64,000 nucleotides of DNA from an uncultured Psychromonas sp. (GCF_947489755.1 NZ_CANLFB010000007.1:97568-161567), one strand, 5' to 3'; counted from the first letter of the stretch, positions 44,301 to 53,649 are shown. Translations and numbers: made by a program. The notes: generated from the sequence alone by a model not told the origin.

Positions 44301-45925
44301 CATCAGTTCCTGCTGATATGTTAGGGGAAGGCGATAAACTGGTTTGTTTAGGTGGTAATACATCTGATGAAAGTTACTTGAATGCGGGTTCTGTATTAAA
44401 AGTTGCTGAATATGAGCAAGTTGATGCATTACATCCTGGTATCGGTTTCTTATCTGAAAGCCCTCACTTTGCCGATTTATGTGTCAGCCACAAAGTTAAC
44501 TTTGTTGGTCCAAGCATGAACAGCATGTTGACTATGGGTAACAAATCAAACGCAATTAAAACGGCACAAGATAACGGAGTTCCAGTTGTTCCTGGTTCTC
44601 ACGGTATTTTAAGTGGTGCAGAGCAAGCGTTAGATATCGCAAACAACATGGGTTACCCTGTGTTGCTTAAAGCAGTAAATGGCGGTGGTGGTAAAGGTAT
44701 CTTAGTGATTGAAAAAGCTGAAGATATGTTTGCTGGTTTTAACCAAGTTTCTGCTGAAGCGCGTAGTGCATTTGGTAATGGCGACTTGTACTTAGAGAAA
44801 TACATTACGTCTCTACGTCATATCGAAGTGCAATTATTACGTGATAAATTTGGTAATACTAAAGTATTAGGTATTCGTGATTGTTCTGTTCAACGTAATA
44901 ACCAAAAAGTAGTTGAAGAGTCTGCATCAACTATGTTACCAGAACGATTAGAAAAAGAAGCATTGAAACATACTGCTGCACTAGCTAACGCTGTTGATTA
45001 TATGGGCGCGGGTACGGTTGAATTCATCTATGACTTAGATGCAGATGATATCTACTTCATGGAAATGAATACGCGTTTACAAGTAGAGCATCCAGTTACT
45101 GAAGCAACATCATGTATTGATATTGTTAAAGCACAATACGATATTGCATCGGGTGGCGACATTTCAGACTTGAAACCTCAGAAGAAAGGTTATGCTATTG
45201 AAGTACGTGTTACAGCTGAGAAAGCTGGCTTAGATTCTGACGGTATCATGCAGTTATTACCTTACCCTGGTAAAGTGGCTGAGTGTATTATTCCTGAGCA
45301 AGATGACGTTGAAGTTATTTCAATGATTGCAACAGGTAAAGAGGTTTCTCCGTACTACGATAGTTTAGTCGGTCAGTTTATCTGTCATGGTAAAGATCGT
45401 AACGATACTGTTAAGAAGTTATTGGCCTTCTTAGATAAAGTGAGCATTAAAGGAATTGCGACTAATATTCCACTATTGCAACGTATCTTAAAAGATGAAA
45501 CATTCTTAAACGGTGTATACGATACAACCTACTTACCTAAATTCATGGCAACACTTGACCAACAAGTGATGATCGATGAAATGGAAGCGTCAGCTGCCTC
45601 TGGTCTTGAAGGTGTTGCAGAGTCTATTCAGGTTGATGGTAGTAACGAGTTAAAAGTTATTGCTCAAAGCGCTGGTATTTTCTACCGCGCTTCTTCACCT
45701 GCAGAACCTGACTTTGTGCTTGAAGGCGATATTGTTAATGTTGAACAAACATTAGGCTTAATGGAAGCAATGAAAATGTTCTCACCAATCACGTTAGGTA
45801 GCTTCAATCGTAAAGACGCAGTACTTTATGATGCGAAGACTAAATTCCGTGTTGAACGCATCATTAATACTAATGGTCAGCAAGTATCAAGCGGTGACTT
45901 GTTATACATCATAACGCCTTTATAA
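41360..45925 (+). CDS. Single-chain acetyl/acyl-CoA carboxylase (CT-alpha, CT-beta, biotin carboxylase, biotin carrier)
   Basis: All parts of a biotin-dependent carboxylase lie in one roughly 1521-residue chain. In order: an AccA-like alpha carboxyltransferase (about residues 45-315, with LIDTPGADAGEEAN and GVGYSGGAI), a 380-residue helical stretch without a recognised motif, an AccD-like beta carboxyltransferase (about 700-920, with FISSGGMQTKEG and YGDCTGGAQAS), a biotin carboxylase (about 940-1390, with the GGGGKG ATP loop and MEMNTRLQVEHPVTE), and a biotin-carrier domain with biotinyl Lys1472 in EAMKM. The eukaryotic enzyme runs BC-BCCP-CT, so this is a permuted order. Separate AccABCD is expected elsewhere. 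The start is the ATG at 41360 (TAAGGG upstream), though the frame opens 21 codons earlier. The acyl substrate is unproven. Confidence 0.88.
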   Translation: MTGKPSSSQFEVNNIADPLFIHAEHIAKDFSLFPDNSLPSNTDGVEGLIESQRVKSNLATIKKLDVDAYIARTVTPAESNKRPGSKSIIEGFNGKIVTQQSNGAFYSAEMELDFGGYSRRIGIIAQERSSNNGAWMPEHHLAASKAIRKFADMSLPIVYLIDTPGADAGEEANSQNQAHSISQMITESANVDVPTIGIVVGVGYSGGAIPLATANILLSVRDGIFNTIQPKGLQSIARKYNLSWQECAQSVGVSPEELLEMGCIDGIVDYSPVDQDERQHNLQKAIISGILSIESKSVEFVRKYPDILEHYNRSLSRYLEPSSKLTAIENANEARLLAKNPTSHNNAFGTTYRYMRYLTLRSRIKAIQKNEYGRLSKLTIPQGDLKARVEADRKQVFLNWLENPDKLIYDDTLNKNWKTFLQKREDKGVERNALTKLILGEPKANYDNARSTLMINLTWSLYNRWKTSAENNFHSLIKHLENEKAVPLTEEWPVLAELNIIDVVSHVETRECFIVHCRHMLVFNALYDNTMGNLASIAKEAMATKELSRESVSSLVRSSLKAALSKVSDDDYEQLKVTFNAWLQYFTEQAERGEILAKVEEWKSIGAPQMNSSLFVILTYLFEKLLPEYYNSRDNESSYNGAINPVRIGRRKDFWNRLTMGYQDLLIQAVLRSEKSKKNNSHQAIIAKFFGNFQESKADLMTANLLEFPGFRLSVEDALDKNIKPCGLITGTGEFKLENGEVQRVGVAVSNLSFQAGAFDMASAEKFCALLVKCAKQHLPVVAFISSGGMQTKEGAAALFSMSVVNDRITRFIRDNDLPVVMFGYGDCTGGAQASFVTHPMAQTYYLSGTNMPFAGQMVVPAYLPSTSTLSNYLSRVPGAMDGLVINPFSDDLNDKLREIDENMPMPVVTVEETIQRALSGFVPVCNLADDNVSKSDPRQLMHPVKKVLIHARGCTAVKLIRIAKQNDINVVLVASDPDMTSVPADMLGEGDKLVCLGGNTSDESYLNAGSVLKVAEYEQVDALHPGIGFLSESPHFADLCVSHKVNFVGPSMNSMLTMGNKSNAIKTAQDNGVPVVPGSHGILSGAEQALDIANNMGYPVLLKAVNGGGGKGILVIEKAEDMFAGFNQVSAEARSAFGNGDLYLEKYITSLRHIEVQLLRDKFGNTKVLGIRDCSVQRNNQKVVEESASTMLPERLEKEALKHTAALANAVDYMGAGTVEFIYDLDADDIYFMEMNTRLQVEHPVTEATSCIDIVKAQYDIASGGDISDLKPQKKGYAIEVRVTAEKAGLDSDGIMQLLPYPGKVAECIIPEQDDVEVISMIATGKEVSPYYDSLVGQFICHGKDRNDTVKKLLAFLDKVSIKGIATNIPLLQRILKDETFLNGVYDTTYLPKFMATLDQQVMIDEMEASAASGLEGVAESIQVDGSNELKVIAQSAGIFYRASSPAEPDFVLEGDIVNVEQTLGLMEAMKMFSPITLGSFNRKDAVLYDAKTKFRVERIINTNGQQVSSGDLLYIITPL

Positions 45926-45941
45926 CGTTATAATGTATACG

Positions 45942-45972
45942 AAAAAGCCAGTCTATTGACTGGCTTTTTTTT
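45942..45972 (+). terminator. Terminator after the carboxylase gene
   Basis: AAAAAGCCAGTC-TATT-GACTGGCTTTTT with extra T residues, 17 bp past the stop. Confidence 0.9.
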
Positions 45973-46017
45973 GTGCCTAATAAAGTATATGATGGTTGAA
46001 TAGACATTTGTTTTTAT

Positions 46018-49000
46018 ATGGAAATTATCTTGTTAACGTCTTTAAAATTTATCTTCAAAAAAAGTATGCTTAGATACTGTGCTTTCTTCTTATTTTTCTA
46101 TTCTATCAATGTCCTATCTGCTGAAGTATTGGTGTTACATTCTGGTTATCAAGGGGATGAGCAAACACGTCAAATTCAAAAAGGCATTGAAAAAAAGTTT
46201 AAAGATAACAATATTTCATTATATGTATCGTATTTAGACAGCAATCAAACCATGCCAGCACAAGCATTAATTCGACATGTCGATTTTCTGTCAAGAAAAT
46301 TTGCAACTAAGCACTTCGATGCCATTATTACTAGTGGCGAGAATGCGCTTAAATTAGTGCAAGATTATGGTGAGCGGCTATTTATTAATACGCCTATTAT
46401 CATGACAGGTATTAAGTTAAAAAATCATTCATCAGCTGATTTTTCTTATAAATTATCCGCGGTTGTAGAACCTGAAAATATTTTTGATACCGTGGGATTA
46501 GCGATCGATCTATTTCCTAAAGCAACGGATATTTATATTGTAACGGGCACATCCTCTGCGAGTAAATTAACCGAGGAAACCATCCAACAGCTTTCTAAAA
46601 TAACGAAACAAAGTGTAACTATTTTAAGTGAAGAAACAGCTGTTTCCTTAAAGAAAATAATCAGTAAAGCACCTAATAGAGGCGTATTGATTTTTAGTGA
46701 TTTTTCTCGAGATAAAGACGGTGTATTTATAAACCGCACTGAAATGCTTAAGTCACTAACATCGATCGCTAGAATTCCTTTGTTTGTATTACATCAACAT
46801 GACTTAATTGAAGGCGTATTAGGCGGCGTTGTTACAAGTGGTATTGTTCAGGGGGAAGTTGCTGCAGATAAAGTGTTACAGCTTTTACAAGGGACTTCAA
46901 TAGAAGATTTACCTGTAGAAATAAACTTAAATAATAACCCTCTTATTCAGTATGCAGAGTTATTAAGATGGGGTATTGAAGAGAATACTTTATCTAATAA
47001 ATATCAAGTTATAAACCAACCAGATCCTGAAAATAAAATTAATTTTGGCTTTATGACGCTATTGATTATTTTACTGACTTTTACATTAGTCTTTGTATGG
47101 ATATGGCGTAAATATCATCATTTAAGAGTGAACGCTTCTTTATTAAAAACAGAGCATGAAAGGGTTAAAAATATCTTTAATGTTTCTTATGACTTTATAT
47201 TTATCTTAGACCTGGTTGGTGAAGTTAAAATGGCCAACCAAACGGCTTTAGACTTTATTGAAATGTCTGAAATAGATATCAATGGCGAGATATTATGGGA
47301 AACACCTTGGTGGCAACATGATGCGACGAGTAAAAGAAAACTAAAATCTGCGATGGGCCAAGCACGAGTGGGAAAAACGGCTCGATTTGAATGTCGATTA
47401 ATTAATAAAAATAATGAAAGTTCTGCTTTTGATGTTTTCATCCAACCGGTTAAAAATGATCAAGCGATAGGTAATAGTCGTAATGAAATCACCTCAATTA
47501 TTGTTGAAGCTCGTGATATCAGCAGTATTAAAGCAGTAGAAGAAGAAGTTCAAAAGGCTAACAAACGTTCAAACCTTTTATTAGATGAAAGTCCTTCAAT
47601 GTTACTCATGTTAAACGTACAAGGTTTGATTCTATCTTGTAATAAGTTTGGCTGTAATTTATTAGGTTATGCTGACGGAGAGTTAATTGGCCGAAATCTT
47701 GTCACACTTTATTCTCAATTGGTTAATATTAATGAACTAAAAGATTACCTTGCTGAATGTGCCGATCGAGAAGGGATGCTGCTAACGCGAGAAATATCCT
47801 ACTCAACAAAAAATGGCAGAAAAGTTTGGATTAATGAACGTGTAAGAAAAATAGAAGGTCATGATCAGTACTTCTTAGTGTGTGAAAATATCACTGAACG
47901 TTACGAGCTTTCGAAAGAGTTAAATTACCGTGCATCGCATGATTATCTTACTGGGTTAAAAAATCGTTTATTTTTTGAAAGCCAGTTAGATAAAAGTCTA
48001 CAAGAAATTCAAACATCAAATAATCCCTGTAGCTTAATGTATTTGGATATGGATAAATTTAAAATTATCAATGATACCTGTGGGCATCACGCAGGAGATG
48101 AGGTTTTAAGACAAATCGCCACGATATTGACCGAAAGTGTACCCAGTAGTGCAATGGTCGCTCGATTAGGTGGAGATGAATTTGCCATTATTTTACCAAT
48201 GTTAGAGCTTGAAGAAGCACATAAAGTTGCTGAAACCATCATCTCCGGTATTGCTAAGCATTATTTTTTATGGGAAGAACACCATTTTTCATTAGGTATT
48301 AGTATCGGCCTCACTGAGCTATCTACTTTCTCAAGAGATGGCGTACAAGCCCTTAATTGTGTGGATAGTGCTTGTTATACCGCTAAACAGTCAGGGCGTA
48401 ATCGCATCCACGTTTATGAGGAAGATAAACAAGAAGAGTTACGTCGAGAAGAAGTCGTCTGGGTCACTAAAGTCCAAGATGCCTTACGTGATGAAACACG
48501 TTTTTGTTTATATGCCCAGTTAATTAAGCCTGTGGATGGCGATGATGATTACTTACATTATGAAATTCTAACAAGAATGATTGATGAAAATGGTGAGCTC
48601 GCACCGCCAGCTAAATTTATTCCAATTGCTGAAAGTTATAACCTAGCTGATAAGATCGATATGATCATTATTACTAAAACATTAAATTGGCTTAAAAATC
48701 ATCCCGAGCATGTTTTAAAACTTAATATGTGTTCAATTAATTTATCTGGTCAGTCACTTGGCGACCCTAAATTTATTGAAGATCTCGTTCAATTATTAAC
48801 ACACTCTTCATTACCACTAGAAAAGCTGTGTTTTGAAATCACTGAAACAGTAGCAATAGGCAACTTTAGTAATGCATCTAAATTAATTAATTCATTGAAA
48901 AAATTAGGTTGTAAATTGGCATTAGATGACTTTGGTACAGGTCTTTCTTCCTTTGGTTATTTAAAACGTTTGAATGTAGATTATTTAAAAATCGATGGGG

Positions 49001-49236
49001 TTTTTGTTAAAGATATGGCGAGTGATGAACAAGACTTTGGTATTGTTAAAACCATTCATGAGTTAAGCCATTTGTTTGGTAAAAAGACTATCGCAGAATA
49101 TGTAGAGAATGAAGATATCATCGAAAAATTAAAAGAAATTGGCGTTGACTACGCTCAAGGTTATCACTTAGGGAAACCGATGCCGATAGATATGATGGCA
49201 TTATTGTCAACTTCATTGAACGAAGAGGATTATTAA
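46018..49236 (+). CDS. Membrane sensor GGDEF-EAL protein with periplasmic ABC-substrate-binding-like domain
   Basis: A 1072-residue cyclic-di-GMP enzyme. A signal peptide (clearest from the internal Met17, at 46066) leads to a periplasmic domain like the ABC_sub_bind family (about residues 35-325), one membrane helix (about 342-362), two PAS regions (about 380-505 and 520-635), a GGDEF domain with intact RLGGDEF (near 722) and an EAL domain (about 810-1060). The EAL motif itself reads EIL, but the metal-binding residues remain: [25 protein letters not shown] and AQGYHLGKP. It may therefore synthesise and degrade c-di-GMP. The stop overlaps the rsmJ start (TAATG). Its ligand is unknown. Confidence 0.88.
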   Translation: MEIILLTSLKFIFKKSMLRYCAFFLFFYSINVLSAEVLVLHSGYQGDEQTRQIQKGIEKKFKDNNISLYVSYLDSNQTMPAQALIRHVDFLSRKFATKHFDAIITSGENALKLVQDYGERLFINTPIIMTGIKLKNHSSADFSYKLSAVVEPENIFDTVGLAIDLFPKATDIYIVTGTSSASKLTEETIQQLSKITKQSVTILSEETAVSLKKIISKAPNRGVLIFSDFSRDKDGVFINRTEMLKSLTSIARIPLFVLHQHDLIEGVLGGVVTSGIVQGEVAADKVLQLLQGTSIEDLPVEINLNNNPLIQYAELLRWGIEENTLSNKYQVINQPDPENKINFGFMTLLIILLTFTLVFVWIWRKYHHLRVNASLLKTEHERVKNIFNVSYDFIFILDLVGEVKMANQTALDFIEMSEIDINGEILWETPWWQHDATSKRKLKSAMGQARVGKTARFECRLINKNNESSAFDVFIQPVKNDQAIGNSRNEITSIIVEARDISSIKAVEEEVQKANKRSNLLLDESPSMLLMLNVQGLILSCNKFGCNLLGYADGELIGRNLVTLYSQLVNINELKDYLAECADREGMLLTREISYSTKNGRKVWINERVRKIEGHDQYFLVCENITERYELSKELNYRASHDYLTGLKNRLFFESQLDKSLQEIQTSNNPCSLMYLDMDKFKIINDTCGHHAGDEVLRQIATILTESVPSSAMVARLGGDEFAIILPMLELEEAHKVAETIISGIAKHYFLWEEHHFSLGISIGLTELSTFSRDGVQALNCVDSACYTAKQSGRNRIHVYEEDKQEELRREEVVWVTKVQDALRDETRFCLYAQLIKPVDGDDDYLHYEILTRMIDENGELAPPAKFIPIAESYNLADKIDMIIITKTLNWLKNHPEHVLKLNMCSINLSGQSLGDPKFIEDLVQLLTHSSLPLEKLCFEITETVAIGNFSNASKLINSLKKLGCKLALDDFGTGLSSFGYLKRLNVDYLKIDGVFVKDMASDEQDFGIVKTIHELSHLFGKKTIAEYVENEDIIEKLKEIGVDYAQGYHLGKPMPIDMMALLSTSLNEEDY

Positions 49237-49988
49237 TGGATATCGCATTAATCTGTAATGAAAATATTCTAGCGCCTAAAGCAAAGAAGTTACGAGAAAA
49301 GTGGGGCTTTTTAGCCTCAAAGAGTGAACAATTTCAATTACGCTTGCTACCTGAATATTTGGCCCTTGAGCAATTAGATGACAAACAACAAGGGTTAGTC
49401 TTTGTTGACTTTGCTTCTGGTGCTGTCGCACATCGACGAAAATTTGGCGGTGGTAAAGGGCAGTCAATTGCAAAAGCAGTTGGTATTAAAGCGGGTGTTG
49501 AACTGCATGTTATAGATGCCACTGCTGGTTTAGGGCGTGATGCTTTTGTCTTAGCTTCTTTGGGCTGTAAAGTTGATATGGTTGAACGTTCATCGATTGC
49601 CGCTGCGCTATTACAAGATGGATTAGAAAGAGCTTATTTAGACAGTGAAATAGGGGAGTGGATGCAACAACGTATGCGCTTAACTCATGCAAGTGGTTAT
49701 GAATATCTACAAAATAACCAAGCTGATATTGTTTATTTAGATCCGATGTTCCCACATAAAAAAAAGTCTGCATTAGTTAAAAAAGAGATGCGTGTATTCC
49801 AAGGCGTTGTGGGTGCTGATTTAGATGCCGATGACCTGTTGGATGTTGCATTAGCTGCTGCGAAATATAGGGTTGTGGTAAAGCGACCAGACTATGCACC
49901 ATTTTTAAATGATAAAAAACCTAGCATGAGTATCAATATGAAAAATAATCGATTTGATGTTTATGTAAAACAAGCCATTGGGCGCTAA
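49236..49988 (+). CDS. rsmJ: 16S rRNA (guanine-1516-N2)-methyltransferase RsmJ
   Basis: Methylates G1516 of 16S rRNA. The 250 residues equal the E. coli length, with the SAM-binding [19 protein letters not shown], the VERS motif and the catalytic [19 protein letters not shown] segment. It overlaps the upstream sensor gene by one base. The gene is intact, but a Tn7-type element begins 33 bp past its stop; the region downstream of rsmJ is a known insertion site for type I-F3 CRISPR-associated transposons. Confidence 0.96.
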   Translation: MDIALICNENILAPKAKKLREKWGFLASKSEQFQLRLLPEYLALEQLDDKQQGLVFVDFASGAVAHRRKFGGGKGQSIAKAVGIKAGVELHVIDATAGLGRDAFVLASLGCKVDMVERSSIAAALLQDGLERAYLDSEIGEWMQQRMRLTHASGYEYLQNNQADIVYLDPMFPHKKKSALVKKEMRVFQGVVGADLDADDLLDVALAAAKYRVVVKRPDYAPFLNDKKPSMSINMKNNRFDVYVKQAIGR

Positions 49989-50021
49989 GCATAACCTGTT
50001 GTGATGTATGGTTGGGATATT

Positions 50022-50082
50022 TGTCGCTACAACCATACTTTAGTATATACTTGATTGTACAAAAAACAATCAGGTTTGTTTC
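50022..50082 (+). repeat. Transposon end with TnsB-type binding site (tnsA-proximal)
   Basis: The sequence TGTCGCTACAACCATA has the Tn7-family TGT terminus and the same spacing to the TACAACCATA block as the I-F3 ends I recall (TGTTGATACAACCATA in Tn6677). An inverted repeat TGATTGT-N6-ACAATCA (50052-50071) lies next to it, just before tnsA. As in Tn7, TnsB bound here probably also represses the tnsA promoter. The five bases outside (ATATT, 50017-50021) would be the predicted target duplication. Confidence 0.65.
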
Positions 50083-50712
50083 ATGTATATACGAAATTTA
50101 CGTAAGCCTTCACCGAATAAAAATGTATTCAAATTTGCTAGTACAAAAATTAGTGATGTGATTATGTGTGAAAGTACACTGGAGTTCGATGCCTGTTTTC
50201 ATCATGAATATAATGATGCAATTAAAAGTTATGGAAGCCAACCCCAAGGCTTTAAATATCAATTTAGGGGGAAAACACTTCCCTACACTCCAGATACACT
50301 AATTGAATATTTTGATGGTGTAGAAATATTTCATGAATACAAACCATACAGTAAAATTTCATCTCCTTTATTCAGAGAAAAATTTGTAGCTAGAAGAGAA
50401 GCTTCATTGGCATTGGGGTGTGATCTTATTTTAGTTACAGATAAACAAATCCGTGTGAACCCAATTTTAAATAACTTTAAGTTATTACATCGATATTCAG
50501 GCGTTTATGGTCTTAATGCTATTCAGAATGAGCTACTTGAGACAATTCAAAAATCTGGTGTTATTAAATTAAATGATGTCAGTTTTCAATTTGGTTTGAC
50601 GATTGGTGAAGCTCGATCTTTTCTATATGCATTAATTCATAAAGGTTTTGTTAAAGCTGATTTAGGTCGAGAGGATCTAAGTGCTAATCCTAATTTATGG
50701 TGTCCTTCGTGA
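50083..50712 (+). CDS. tnsA: TnsA-family transposon endonuclease
   Basis: Cuts the 5' ends of the element so that the heteromeric TnsA-TnsB transposase excises it cleanly. The 209 residues have a restriction-endonuclease-like core: CESTLEFD (Glu30/Glu34), TPD (Asp71) and E85-x-K87, followed by a helical C-terminal winged-helix-like part (about 140-205) that contacts TnsC in Tn7. Size and motifs (ESTLEFD, QPQGFKY, LIHRYSG-like LLHRYSG) fit the compact TnsA of I-F3 elements rather than the 273-residue Tn7 protein. The presence of TnsA predicts cut-and-paste transposition. The stop overlaps the tnsB start. Confidence 0.88.
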   Translation: MYIRNLRKPSPNKNVFKFASTKISDVIMCESTLEFDACFHHEYNDAIKSYGSQPQGFKYQFRGKTLPYTPDTLIEYFDGVEIFHEYKPYSKISSPLFREKFVARREASLALGCDLILVTDKQIRVNPILNNFKLLHRYSGVYGLNAIQNELLETIQKSGVIKLNDVSFQFGLTIGEARSFLYALIHKGFVKADLGREDLSANPNLWCPS

Positions 50713-52547
50713 ATGATTTTTATGATGAATTCGATGAACTGGAAGTACCAATAAAGCCTAGTACACCTTCCGAATACGTAAAATTAGAAGACGCAAACGT
50801 AATTAAGCGAGATATAGATACTTTCTCTGACTCCCTGAAAGAAAATGCTTTAGATAAATATAAGTTGATTAGCTTTATAGAGAAAGAGAACACTGAAGGA
50901 TGGACCCAAAAAAATTTAGATCCCATCCTTGAAAGCTTATTTGGCATAGATAATCCCAAAAGACCAAACTGGCGTACTGTAGCTAGATGGCGGAAGAAGT
51001 ATATTGAAAACAATGGTGATATTACTTCTCTAGTAAACGAAAATCATAAAATGGGAAATAGGAAAAAAAGAATAGAAGGGGATGATGTTTTTTTTGATAA
51101 AGCGTTAAATCGATTTCTAGATGCAAAAAGACCTAAAGTGTCTATGGCATATCAGTATTATAAAGACCTTATTATCATTGCTAATGATAGTGTTGTGAAT
51201 GAAAACATCCCGACCATATCGTATAACGCGTTTAATAATAGAATAAAGTCTCTTCCTCCATATCCAATTGCCATCGCTCGACATGGAAAGTTCATGGCAG
51301 ATCAATGGTTTGCTTACTGTTCATCACATAATCCACCTACGCGCGTATTAGAACGTGTAGAAATTGATCACACACCACTTGATTTGATTCTACTTGATGA
51401 TGAGCTCAAAGTTCCAATAGGGAGACCTTATTTAACGCTAGTTGTTGATGTATTTAGTAGTTGTGTTTTAGGGTTTCATTTAAGTTATAAATGCCCTTCA
51501 TACGTCTCCGTTGCAAAAGCAATTTCTCATGCTATTAAGCCTAAGTCTCTAGAAAATATAGGTATAGAGTTTCAGCATGATTGGCCATGTTATGGAAAGT
51601 TTGAAAATTTAGTTGTCGATAACGGGGCTGAGTTTTGGTCGAAAAACCTAGAACACGCATGCCAAGCTACGGGCATCAATATTCAATATAACCCTGTACG
51701 TAAACCCTGGCTAAAGCCTTTTGTTGAGCGTTTTTTTGGAATGATCAACCAATACTTCTTATCTGAAATTCCAGGGAAAACCTTTTCGAATATTCTTGAA
51801 AAAGAAGAATATAACCCGGCAAAAGATGCAATTATGCCATTTTCTACTTTTGTTCAGGAATTCCAACGATGGATTGTTGATGTCTACCATTATGCTCCAG
51901 ATTCCAGAGAGACTAGAATTCCAATAAAACAGTGGCAAAAAGGTTTTGATGTTTATCCTCCTCTAAAAATGGAAGCTGAAGATGAAGACCGTTTTACACT
52001 GCTTATGAAAATTTCTAAAAAAAGAAAATTAACTAGAAATGGATTTAAATTTGAAGGATTAATGTATGACTCAACGGCTTTAGCTGATTATCGGAAACAT
52101 TACCCTCAAACTAAAGAAACAGTAGAAAAATTTTTTAAAATAGATCCTGATGATATTTCTAGCATCGATGTTTATCTCGAAGAATTAGATGGTTACCTTA
52201 CAGTGCCTTGTACAGAGCCTACTGGATATACAAAAGGTTTAAGTTTATATGTACATAAAAGATTTAAGAAAATTAATCGTGAAATCATACGAGAAAGTGT
52301 TGATGGTTTAGGTTTAGCAAAAGCTAGGATGGCAATTTATAATCGAGTCCAGCAAGAGAAAGAAGATATAATTGCATCCAAAAGAAAAACAAAACTTCAA
52401 GCTATTAAAAAACAGGCGCAACTTGCTGATGTTAGTAATACAGGTACAGGTACAATTTCTAAAAAGCTTGAAACACTTCCTGAACCACCTAATAAATTGG
52501 GTGGTTTACTTGACGATTGGGATGATGATTTAGAGGCTTTCGAATGA
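50697..52547 (+). CDS. tnsB: TnsB-family DDE transposase
   Basis: Binds the element ends and joins their 3' ends to the target. The 616 residues contain N-terminal DNA-binding helices (about 55-180), the RNase H-like core with catalytic triad D224 (EIDHTPLD), D308 (VVDNGAEF) and E344 (PFVERFFG), a beta-barrel (about 420-500) and a charged, Gln/Lys-rich C-terminal tail that recruits TnsC. All catalytic residues are present, so it is probably functional. The ATG at 50697 overlaps tnsA by 16 bases; a GTG at 50709, giving a 4-base GTGA overlap, is an alternative start. Confidence 0.9.
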   Translation: MVSFVNDFYDEFDELEVPIKPSTPSEYVKLEDANVIKRDIDTFSDSLKENALDKYKLISFIEKENTEGWTQKNLDPILESLFGIDNPKRPNWRTVARWRKKYIENNGDITSLVNENHKMGNRKKRIEGDDVFFDKALNRFLDAKRPKVSMAYQYYKDLIIIANDSVVNENIPTISYNAFNNRIKSLPPYPIAIARHGKFMADQWFAYCSSHNPPTRVLERVEIDHTPLDLILLDDELKVPIGRPYLTLVVDVFSSCVLGFHLSYKCPSYVSVAKAISHAIKPKSLENIGIEFQHDWPCYGKFENLVVDNGAEFWSKNLEHACQATGINIQYNPVRKPWLKPFVERFFGMINQYFLSEIPGKTFSNILEKEEYNPAKDAIMPFSTFVQEFQRWIVDVYHYAPDSRETRIPIKQWQKGFDVYPPLKMEAEDEDRFTLLMKISKKRKLTRNGFKFEGLMYDSTALADYRKHYPQTKETVEKFFKIDPDDISSIDVYLEELDGYLTVPCTEPTGYTKGLSLYVHKRFKKINREIIRESVDGLGLAKARMAIYNRVQQEKEDIIASKRKTKLQAIKKQAQLADVSNTGTGTISKKLETLPEPPNKLGGLLDDWDDDLEAFE

Positions 52548-53563
52548 ATGAGTTATCTGAGCTTCAACTTGAACAGTTAAGAGTATTCAGTGATTGTATC
52601 GTTATGCACCCTCAAGTTAAAACCATTTATAATGATTTTGATGATCTAAGATTAAATAGAATGTTTCAAACAGACCAACAGTGCATGTTATTAACGGGTG
52701 ATACGGGTGTTGGTAAGAGTCATCTAATAAATCATTATAAAAAAAGAGTGTTGGCGACTCAAAATAATAGTAGAGAAACAATACCTGTTTTAGTCAGTCG
52801 TATCTCTAGTGGTAAAGGTTTAGATGCAACATTAATTCAAATGTTAGCTGATCTCGATTTATTTGGAAGTAGCCAAAGAAAAAAACGAGGTTATAAAACT
52901 GATCTAACTAAAAAGTTAGTAGAAAGTTTAATTAGGGCCAAAGTGGAGTTATTAATTATCAACGAGTTCCAAGAATTAATAGAGTTCAAAACCCTACAAG
53001 AAAGACAGTTAATAGCGAATGGCTTAAAGTATATTAGTGAAGAAGCAAAAATCCCAATTGTACTTGTTGGGATGCCGTGGGCAGAGAAAATTGCAGAAGA
53101 GCCTCAATGGTCTTCTCGATTAGTTAGAAAAAGAAAACTTGAATACTTTAGCCTTCAAAAAGACAGCAAATATTACCGCCAGTACCTCATGGGATTGGCT
53201 AAGTCTATGCCATTTGCCGAGCCTCCTAAACTTGAAGAACAACATACTGCAGTTGCATTGTTTTCAGCTTGTAAAGGTGAAAATCGTTCATTAAAACATT
53301 TATTGACAGAGTCGTTAAAGTTGGCGTTATCTCATAATGAAGTACTTGATAAAAAACATTTTATTACTGCTTACGACAAACTTTATCTAGCTAACAGTGA
53401 AACTCATCTTAATAATCCTTTTAAACAAAAGCTTGAAGATATACTTATATCTGAGGTGGAGAAGAGTTCAAAATATGATCCTAACGCAATAGATCCAGAA
53501 TATAGGTTAGTTGGTCGTATTTTTTCTAAGTCCAAAACATTGGCTGCGTTGTTATCAAAATAA
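52544..53563 (+). CDS. tnsC: TnsC-family AAA+ ATPase (transposition regulator)
   Basis: Links the target selector (TniQ with Cascade, or TnsD) to the transposase by forming ATP-dependent rings on DNA. The 339 residues have Walker A GDTGVGKS (52-59), a Walker B-like LLIINEFQ (136-143) with Asn where Asp is usual, and the sensor region GMPWAEKIAEEPQWSSRLVRK. Length is close to I-F3 TnsC and much shorter than Tn7 TnsC (555). It overlaps tnsB by ATGA, so all three genes form one translationally coupled operon. No tnsD, tnsE or tniQ follows. Confidence 0.88.
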   Translation: MNELSELQLEQLRVFSDCIVMHPQVKTIYNDFDDLRLNRMFQTDQQCMLLTGDTGVGKSHLINHYKKRVLATQNNSRETIPVLVSRISSGKGLDATLIQMLADLDLFGSSQRKKRGYKTDLTKKLVESLIRAKVELLIINEFQELIEFKTLQERQLIANGLKYISEEAKIPIVLVGMPWAEKIAEEPQWSSRLVRKRKLEYFSLQKDSKYYRQYLMGLAKSMPFAEPPKLEEQHTAVALFSACKGENRSLKHLLTESLKLALSHNEVLDKKHFITAYDKLYLANSETHLNNPFKQKLEDILISEVEKSSKYDPNAIDPEYRLVGRIFSKSKTLAALLSK

Positions 53564-53607
53564 TTTTTTTGAACGATTCTGTTATCTGAATTACTTTTCT
53601 ATCTCGC

Positions 53608-53636
53608 AAAGGGGCACAAAGCGCCCTAGAAAAATT
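53608..53636 (+). repeat. G-rich boundary motif, copy A
   Basis: AAAGGGGCACAAAGCGCCCT followed by AGAAAAATT, 45 bp past tnsC. Three related copies occur at 56690, 57395 and 63647, all in the same orientation and all at edges between cargo blocks. Confidence 0.45.
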
Positions 53637-53649
53637 ACCGATAGATACA

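Noticed and set aside
49997..50021. TGTTGTGATG as an alternative transposon terminus
   Set aside because: It starts with TGT but lacks the TACAACCATA spacing; the end at 50022 fits the I-F3 pattern much better. It is kept as a fallback only.
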